NCBI GenBank assembly: GCA_946615455.1
Contig: CAMOHN010000041.1
Location: 1 to 8,566 of the forward strand
Length of the DNA stretch: 8,566 bases
Reading direction: 5' to 3'
Origin: an uncultured Bacteroidales bacterium
Lineage (GTDB): Bacteria > Bacteroidota > Bacteroidia > Bacteroidales > Paludibacteraceae
Shown: in pieces, positions 1 to 4,998 of the stretch
Position numbering within the stretch: the first letter of the stretch is position 1
How the letters are laid out: the number at the start of each line of letters is the position of its first letter
Notes under the pieces: generated by a model
Database searches by the model: none
What the model was told of the DNA's origin: nothing
The model's input: the letters and a program-made list of their open reading frames with translations, nothing else
Translations under genes and position numbers: made by a program

Positions 1-748
1 GTGCCATGGCGCTCTTTCCTATGATGATGCCTTTTTGGCTGTCTCTCTCCACATAGATGACGGCACTGATACGAATCAGTTGTTCCTCTTCTTTGAACGA
101 TTCAACCTCAACCTCGACGCTGTAGGGGATCTCCTTGTCGTAGTTGAGCAGGATCTTCTCACGGATAATCTCATCGACAAAGAATCGTGCCGGACGGTCG
201 GTCAGTTGGTCTTTATCAAAAAAGGGCGGACACTCGGGCAAAGCCTCGCGGATGGCGGCAAACAACTGTTCCACTCCGAATCGTTCACGCGCCGAAATGG
301 GAAAGATGTGTGCCTCAGGCAGGGTCTTGTGCCAGAAGTCGGTCAGCGACTCCAAGGTCTCCTGCGTAGTCAGGTCAATCTTGTTGATAACCAGAAAGAC
401 TACGGTTCCGGCTGCCGACATGTGCTGCACCTTGTCTAAGAAGTCACGATTACGGTCGGCCGTATCTTGCACATCGGTCACATAGAGCAGGATGTCTGCG
501 TCCACCAAAGCCGAGCGCGAAAACTCCAGCATCTGCTCTTGCAAACGATAGGAAGGTTTGAGCACCCCGGGTGTGTCCGAATAGACTATCTGAAAGTCGT
601 CGCCGTTGACAATACCCATGATACGATGACGAGTCGTCTGTGCCTTACTCGTGATGATAGACAGACGCTCCCCCACGAGGGCGTTCATCAGGGTCGATTT
701 CCCCACATTGGGGTTGCCTACTATATTGACAAATCCGGAACGGTGCAT
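1..748 (-). CDS. era: GTPase Era, 3' end cut by the window edge
   Basis: Era is an essential GTPase that binds the 3' end of 16S rRNA and helps mature the 30S subunit at the inner face of the membrane. The minus-strand reading gives 249 codons from ATG at 748; the family is usually about 290-300 aa, so roughly 45 residues are missing beyond base 1. The G motifs are complete: G1 GNPNVGKS at residues 11-18, the QTTRHRI switch I segment at 37-43, G3 DTPG at 58-61, G4 NKID at 122-125 and G5 SA at 152-153. The linker into the KH domain has the Era signature RPARFFVDEIIREKI, and the KH domain follows with VERDSQKGIIIGK near the edge. The KH loop reads GKSA where GxxG is expected (see findings). The start is placed at the Met of MHRSGFVNIVG, the usual N-terminus in Bacteroidales. 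It lies 24 nt after the M16 peptidase stop with no convincing promoter between, so co-transcription is likely. Confidence 0.96.
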   Translation of the reverse strand, partial: MHRSGFVNIVGNPNVGKSTLMNALVGERLSIITSKAQTTRHRIMGIVNGDDFQIVYSDTPGVLKPSYRLQEQMLEFSRSALVDADILLYVTDVQDTADRNRDFLDKVQHMSAAGTVVFLVINKIDLTTQETLESLTDFWHKTLPEAHIFPISARERFGVEQLFAAIREALPECPPFFDKDQLTDRPARFFVDEIIREKILLNYDKEIPYSVEVEVESFKEEEQLIRISAVIYVERDSQKGIIIGKSAMA

Positions 749-772
749 GATTATATCCTTTATCGTCTGTGT

Positions 773-3649
773 TTAGTCCAAGTCCAACGGTGCAAACAGA
801 TCGTTGAGCGATACGCGTTTGACTTTGCCAAGCTTACCCAACTGTTTCATATCAATCAGTTTTGGGTCGCCTACAATGAGTACAACCACCGGACGATTCT
901 GAATATGTGTCTTGTAGAAATCGGTAATTTGCTCAAAAGTAAGGTCTTCCAATTGTGCTTTGTGCACCCGTGCCGGGTCATTGTTGTAGCCCAATTGCCG
1001 ATATAGCTGATAGACCAGGCTCTTGCTACGCATGGACGGACGGGCAGAGGCATAACTCTGACCGATAGCCGTGCGCACGCTACTCAGTCTATCGGGTTGC
1101 AGGGGCATGTCACTGAGAAGACTCATAAAGGTGGTCACGGCATCGTTCACTTTGTCCGACTGGGTACCCACATAGCCCAAGAAAGCCGTCCTATCACGCG
1201 GCACCAGGCCATGCGAAACCATGCCGTATGCTGAGTATGCCAATGAGCGTTTGGTGCGAATCTCGTCCATCACCACGCCCGTGAAACCACCAGAGAAATA
1301 CTGATTGAAAGCATCGGTGACCACCTGACGGTCAAGATCGAACGGCTCGCCTGCCTGATAGAAATAGACGCTGGCTTGCTGCACCTTGCTGTTAGGCAGG
1401 AAGAAGATCTGTGTTTTGTCATACTGTTTTTTCTCCCTCACCTCGGGCGAAGAGGAAGCCACGACTCCTTCCTGCAAGGGCAAAACCGCTTGCACCTCGG
1501 CAGGTGTATGCGTACCGCAGTAATGCACATCCAAAGCATATTTGGTTGCCTGTTGGAACTGGGTCATAAGTGTCAGTTCGTCCATATCAAACACCTCTAA
1601 GAAAGGCACAACATTGAGGAAATGAGACTCGTCACCATAGACCACATACTCGCGCAGAGCACTTGCCCAAAGCGGTTGCATACGCTTTTGCGTCAGGCGT
1701 GAACTGAGTTCCGAACCCTTAACGGCATCAAACTGCTTCTTGTCCAACTTAGGCATCAGGATTTGCAGGCTGACCAACTCCATGATTTCCTTCATATGTT
1801 CGTCTTCGCCTATCAATGAGATGGTCAGGTAACTGTCGTCCACCCCGTAGGCCACTCTGCCTCCGAGGGCGCTGAGGCGCTGACGGAACTCTTGCGGGTC
1901 TGTTTCGGGCTGCATGCCGGCACGGTTCATCAGATCCACTACATACTGCAACTTGGGCATTTTCTTCAAGCCCACGCCATAGCGTAGGGTGAGCGAGAAG
2001 AGTGAGTTCTTGGTATTGGGTGTATAGTGAAGCGTCACATGCTCGTCCAAAGGAATAACCTTGACCTCACTCCAGTCATTATAGCGAACAACGGGAGTTC
2101 CTTCGGGCAATTGGCGGAAAGCCTTGGCATAGTCCGTCTCAACTCCTTGCGGCATCTCTAATGGTTGAATCTTGGGTTTTGGTAGTTTATTCACTTTGGG
2201 GTCACCGTCCTCAAAAGTCAGCGTGATGGGTTTACCCGTAAAGTACTTATATGCCACCCGCTGCAAGTCTTCCTTGGTGAGGGCTAACAGACGCTCCTGT
2301 TCTGTGAAGATACGCTCGGTGGGAATGCCATAAATGAAGCACTGCACCAACTCGTCCATCTCGCCGCCGCCTTCCTCGTAGCGCAGGCGAAACGACTGGC
2401 GCACTTCCTCGCGGACGGCCTCAAAGAGGCGGTCGTCTATCTCACCGCGTTTGATTTTGTCAATCTCGTTCATCACGACACGGCGTGTGGTAGCATTGTC
2501 GTCAAACGACTGTTGCAGCGGGTCAAAATAGGGAATGGCTGTCACCACGATGCGTCCCATGTCACGCCTTGCATCCACCATACACTGTGCAGCGCTGACC
2601 TCGCCGTCAATGGTCACTTTGTCCAACAGGCCGGTCTGCGTACCGTTGTTGAGCAGCAGGCTGACCATCTGCAAAGCGGGCAGGTCCTCGTCGGTCACCT
2701 TGACACCATCAAAGGCCCAATAGACCTGGGGATAGTAGCCTATACGGAATTTCTTGTCTTTGCCTGCTTCGAAAGCGGGAATGTCTCTGTCGCGGGACGG
2801 CAGTTCGCCCTCAGGCAGACGACCAAAGGTCTCGGCAATCATACCGCGAATGGCATCCGTTTGGAAATCCCCCACCAGAATCAGAGCCATATTGTTGGCC
2901 ACATACCATGTATTGAAGAACTCAATGATCTTGCTCATGCGCGGGTTCTTCAGGTGTTCGGGCACACCAATGACGCTACGCTCGTAGGGATGTCCCTTGT
3001 AGATAGTCTCAAAGAGCAGGTCACGCTGCTGTGTCTGCACTCCGGCTGCGTTCATATTATACTCCTCAAACACATTTTCCAACTCTGCTTGGAATGTACG
3101 GAACACAGGGTTGAGCATGCGGTCAGAGTTGATGGTGAGCCATTTGCGCATTTGGTGAGCGGGGAACGAGCTGGTATAGCAAGTCATGTCGTAGGTGGTG
3201 AAGGCGTTCACGTTCTCGGCTCCGATACCGTCCATGAGCACAAAGAAGTCCTGTGTGGTGGACAGGCGGGCTTCCTCAATGGAGAGTCGGTTAATACGCT
3301 GTGCCAGGGTGTCGCGCATGGTGGCATCGGTGGTGGTGGCGTACTCGTCGTAAAGAGCAATAATCTGCTCATACAACGGTTTCTCCTTTTCCCAATCAAG
3401 TGCGCCTATACGCTGGGTGCCCTTGAAGAGCATGTGCTCCAAGTAGTGCGCCAAGCCGGTGTATTCCACCGGTTCGTCCACCGAACCGGCACGAACAGCC
3501 ACATAACCGGTCACATCGGGCATGTCGTGGTTCTCCCACAACATGACGGTCAGGCCGTTAGGCAATTGATACTCGGTCAACAGGGACCTGTCTTGGGCTG
3601 CTACCGACAGAGCGCAACAGCACATCACCACCCACAACAATCGTTTCAT
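773..3649 (-). CDS. Secreted M16 family (pitrilysin/insulinase-like) zinc peptidase, two-domain
   Basis: A 958-aa peptidase, the usual size for a pitrilysin-type protein with an active N-terminal half and a structural C-terminal half in one chain. Residues 1-18 form a Sec signal peptide (KR, hydrophobic core, ALSVAA), with likely cleavage before Q19. The cysteines at 10-12 lack a proper lipobox, so a soluble periplasmic protein is favoured over a lipoprotein. The inverted zinc motif is HYLEH at 68-72: H68 and H72 are ligands and E71 is catalytic. The third ligand is probably E196 in the ELENVFEE segment (E189-x6-E196). Spacing from H72 is 124 residues against about 77 in pitrilysin, because a charged helical insert sits at roughly 83-130; I recall this insert in other Bacteroidota homologues. 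The C-terminal half has KRSLAY at 800-805, matching the R...Y substrate-binding pair of the inactive domain. The substrate is unknown; oligopeptides or small proteins are the family norm. It lies 59 nt after tdh and 24 nt before era on the same strand. Confidence 0.95.
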   Translation of the reverse strand: MKRLLWVVMCCCALSVAAQDRSLLTEYQLPNGLTVMLWENHDMPDVTGYVAVRAGSVDEPVEYTGLAHYLEHMLFKGTQRIGALDWEKEKPLYEQIIALYDEYATTTDATMRDTLAQRINRLSIEEARLSTTQDFFVLMDGIGAENVNAFTTYDMTCYTSSFPAHQMRKWLTINSDRMLNPVFRTFQAELENVFEEYNMNAAGVQTQQRDLLFETIYKGHPYERSVIGVPEHLKNPRMSKIIEFFNTWYVANNMALILVGDFQTDAIRGMIAETFGRLPEGELPSRDRDIPAFEAGKDKKFRIGYYPQVYWAFDGVKVTDEDLPALQMVSLLLNNGTQTGLLDKVTIDGEVSAAQCMVDARRDMGRIVVTAIPYFDPLQQSFDDNATTRRVVMNEIDKIKRGEIDDRLFEAVREEVRQSFRLRYEEGGGEMDELVQCFIYGIPTERIFTEQERLLALTKEDLQRVAYKYFTGKPITLTFEDGDPKVNKLPKPKIQPLEMPQGVETDYAKAFRQLPEGTPVVRYNDWSEVKVIPLDEHVTLHYTPNTKNSLFSLTLRYGVGLKKMPKLQYVVDLMNRAGMQPETDPQEFRQRLSALGGRVAYGVDDSYLTISLIGEDEHMKEIMELVSLQILMPKLDKKQFDAVKGSELSSRLTQKRMQPLWASALREYVVYGDESHFLNVVPFLEVFDMDELTLMTQFQQATKYALDVHYCGTHTPAEVQAVLPLQEGVVASSSPEVREKKQYDKTQIFFLPNSKVQQASVYFYQAGEPFDLDRQVVTDAFNQYFSGGFTGVVMDEIRTKRSLAYSAYGMVSHGLVPRDRTAFLGYVGTQSDKVNDAVTTFMSLLSDMPLQPDRLSSVRTAIGQSYASARPSMRSKSLVYQLYRQLGYNNDPARVHKAQLEDLTFEQITDFYKTHIQNRPVVVLIVGDPKLIDMKQLGKLGKVKRVSLNDLFAPLDLD

Positions 3650-3680
3650 AATCGTTCTTTTGGTTCGTTTTATCTGTTAT

Positions 3681-3700
3681 AAAAAGGGGTTGCACCCCCT
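3681..3700 (-). terminator. Probable weak intrinsic terminator after tdh
   Basis: On the minus strand, nine bases past the tdh stop codon, the sequence reads AGGGGGTGCAACCCCTTTTT. AGGGG can pair with CCCCT around a six-base loop, or GGGGT with ACCCC around GCA, and five T follow directly. The stem is only 5 bp, so termination may be partial. No clear TTG/TAnnTTTG promoter lies between it and the M16 peptidase start at 3649, so the peptidase may depend on read-through or on a promoter I cannot recognise. Confidence 0.5.
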
Positions 3701-3708
3701 GCCGTAAG

Positions 3709-4731
3709 TTACCACTCCAACAGCACTTTGCCGCACTGGCCGCTGACCATCACATCAAAGCCTTTTTGGAAGTCGTCAAACTTGAAGCGGTGCGTAATGA
3801 CGGGACTCAGGTCCAAACCGCCCAGGAGCATCTGCTCCATCTGATACCATGTCTCCCACATGCGGCGGCCGGTGATACCCTTGATGGTCAATGCGTTGAA
3901 GATGACATCGCTCCAGTTGACTTTGGTGTCAGCGGGCAGGATACCCAACTGGGCGATATTAGCGCCCTTGTACATGTGCTCAACCATATCGTTGAAGGCA
4001 CTGGGAGCGCCCGACATTTCCAGTCCTACATCAAAGCCGCGAATACCCAACTCTTCCATCACCTGCTGGATGGTCTCACCTTTGGAACCGTCCACCGTGC
4101 GGGTGGCACCCATCTTGCGGGCAATGTCCAGACGAAGCGGATTGAAGTCGGTCACCACGATGTTCTTGGCTCCGGCATAACGGCAAATACCCGCAGCCAT
4201 AGTACCTATCAGACCTGCGCCCGTAATGAGCACATCTTCACCCAATAGAGGGAATGCCAATGCTGTATGGGTCGCATTGCCGAATGGGTCCATGATGGCG
4301 GCAAAATCGTCGGATATCTCGTCGCGCAGTTTGACAATATTCGACTCGGGAATGGCTACATACTCAGCAAAAGCGCCATCGCGTGTGATGCCGACGCTCA
4401 GTGTGTTCTCGCACACGTGTCCATAACCGCGACGGCAGTTACGGCACTGACCGCAAACGATATGTCCCTCGGCTGTCACGCGGTCGCCCACCTTGATGTG
4501 TTTGACTCCGTCGCCAATCTCAACTACCGTTCCTACAAACTCATGACCTTGTATATAAGGAGGATTGCAATGTGTCTGCGACCACTCGTCCCACTTGTAC
4601 ATGTGCAGATCCGTTCCGCAGATAGCAGCCTTCTTGACTTGAATCAGTACATCGTTCACACCTACTTGAGGCATGGGCACTTCTTCCATCCAGATCCCGT
4701 ACTCGGGTTTTCTTTTCACTAATGCTTTCAT
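3709..4731 (-). CDS. tdh: L-threonine 3-dehydrogenase (zinc-dependent MDR type)
   Basis: This enzyme oxidises L-threonine to 2-amino-3-oxobutyrate with NAD+ in the cytoplasm; the product is normally cleaved by Kbl to glycine and acetyl-CoA. The protein is 340 aa, against 341 for E. coli Tdh, and aligns with it from memory over the whole length, including AICGTDLHMYKWDEWSQ, DPFGNATHTAL, GFDVGLEMSGAPSAF and THRFKFDDFQKGFD. Catalytic zinc ligands are C38, H63 and E64. The structural zinc cysteines are C93, C96, C99 and C107. H90, linked to substrate specificity in E. coli, is present. The Rossmann motif GAGLIG is at 171-176, and D194 at the end of the second strand fits NAD+ rather than NADP+. 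The start is the Met of MKALVKRK, as in E. coli. A recognisable promoter lies about 40 nt upstream. No kbl gene is in the window, so the partner must lie elsewhere. Another MDR polyol dehydrogenase is possible but less likely given the match. Confidence 0.95.
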   Translation of the reverse strand: MKALVKRKPEYGIWMEEVPMPQVGVNDVLIQVKKAAICGTDLHMYKWDEWSQTHCNPPYIQGHEFVGTVVEIGDGVKHIKVGDRVTAEGHIVCGQCRNCRRGYGHVCENTLSVGITRDGAFAEYVAIPESNIVKLRDEISDDFAAIMDPFGNATHTALAFPLLGEDVLITGAGLIGTMAAGICRYAGAKNIVVTDFNPLRLDIARKMGATRTVDGSKGETIQQVMEELGIRGFDVGLEMSGAPSAFNDMVEHMYKGANIAQLGILPADTKVNWSDVIFNALTIKGITGRRMWETWYQMEQMLLGGLDLSPVITHRFKFDDFQKGFDVMVSGQCGKVLLEW

Positions 4732-4769
4732 GATAGTTGATATTTTTATTGTTGTTTTTTTCAGGCTCG

Positions 4770-4800
4770 CAAAAATAGGGTCTTTTGCTACAACCTACAA
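4770..4800 (-). promoter_or_regulatory. Bacteroidota-type promoter for tdh
   Basis: On the minus strand TTG (4800-4798) is followed after exactly 20 nt by TATTTTTG (4777-4770). This matches the Bacteroidota vegetative sigma consensus, a TTG-containing -33 element and a TAnnTTTG -7 element about 19-21 nt apart. The implied leader is about 30-35 nt, A/T-rich, and ends at the tdh ATG at 4731. No other candidate in this gap fits as well for the minus strand. Confidence 0.65.
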
Positions 4801-4814
4801 GCCAAAAAGTGAAA

Positions 4815-4834
4815 AATCCCCTTTTTTAGGGATT
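4815..4834. repeat. Small inverted repeat between the divergent promoters
   Basis: AATCCC (4815-4820) and GGGATT (4829-4834) form a perfect 6-bp inverted repeat around an eight-base T-rich spacer. It lies between the tdh -33 element (4798-4800) and the valS P1 -33 element, and its right arm overlaps that TTG (4833-4835). The position would suit an operator or simply a local hairpin. With only six bases per arm, chance is a fair explanation. Confidence 0.35.
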
Positions 4835-4863
4835 GGGTAGGTTATTTTGTACCCATACTTTTG
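4833..4863 (+). promoter_or_regulatory. valS upstream promoter P1 (Bacteroidota type)
   Basis: TTG at 4833-4835, exactly 20 nt, then TACTTTTG at 4856-4863, a full match to TAnnTTTG. Transcription should begin a few bases downstream, near 4867-4871. That leaves a leader of about 130 nt before the valS ATG, with the hairpin at 4896-4935 inside it. Confidence 0.65.
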
Positions 4864-4895
4864 CAGCGGTTTTTTGAATGAATATAGTTTTTGTG

Positions 4896-4935
4896 GTTCC
4901 CCGTGTCAGCGACTGCTACGGGGAACGCATTTTTT
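4896..4935 (+). terminator. Intrinsic terminator-like hairpin in the valS leader
   Basis: GTTCCCCGT (4896-4904) and ACGGGGAAC (4918-4926) form a perfect 9-bp stem around a 13-nt loop. GCA and then six T (4930-4935) follow. This is the textbook shape of a Rho-independent terminator pointing toward valS. It lies downstream of P1 and upstream of the -7 element of P2, so it could stop P1 transcripts after about 65-70 nt while leaving P2 transcripts unaffected. The sequence shows the structure; whether it acts as an attenuator, makes a short RNA, or only separates transcripts is inference. Confidence 0.6.
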
Positions 4936-4936
4936 G

Positions 4937-4968
4937 TTTGCATATTCAGCGGGCTTGCTCTACTTTTG
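4937..4968 (+). promoter_or_regulatory. valS proximal promoter P2 (Bacteroidota type)
   Basis: TTTG at 4937-4940, exactly 20 nt, then TACTTTTG at 4961-4968. The -7 element is identical to that of P1 and the 20-nt spacer has the same length. Predicted initiation near 4972-4976 gives a short leader of about 25 nt. That leader includes a small CGCGT-TTTTT-ACGCG hairpin (4970-4984) and the A-rich stretch before the ATG at 4999. The upstream -33 region overlaps the T-run of the terminator-like hairpin. Confidence 0.65.
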
Positions 4969-4998
4969 CCGCGTTTTTTACGCGAACCAAAAATCGTT

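Noticed and set aside
35..1006. Plus-strand open frames opposite era and the end of the peptidase gene
   Set aside because: They mirror the conserved minus-strand codons of Era and the peptidase and have no domain signature.
2513..3682. 389-codon plus-strand open frame opposite the M16 peptidase
   Set aside because: It is wholly antisense to a gene with clear catalytic motifs, its translation shows no recognisable domain, and such antisense frames are common opposite GC-balanced genes.
4970..4984. CGCGT-TTTTT-ACGCG hairpin as a second terminator before valS
   Set aside because: The stem is only 5 bp, no T-run follows it, and it sits at the predicted P2 start site, where termination would make no sense.
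4891..4998. Extension of valS to an upstream TTG start (36 extra residues)
   Set aside because: The start would lie before promoter P2 and within the terminator-like hairpin, the added residues do not resemble any ValRS N-terminus, and the ATG at 4999 gives a normal protein.
4864..4998. T-box riboswitch in the valS leader
   Set aside because: There is no T-box core sequence (AGGGTGG-type), no Stem I architecture and no room for one; T-boxes are also not expected in Bacteroidota.
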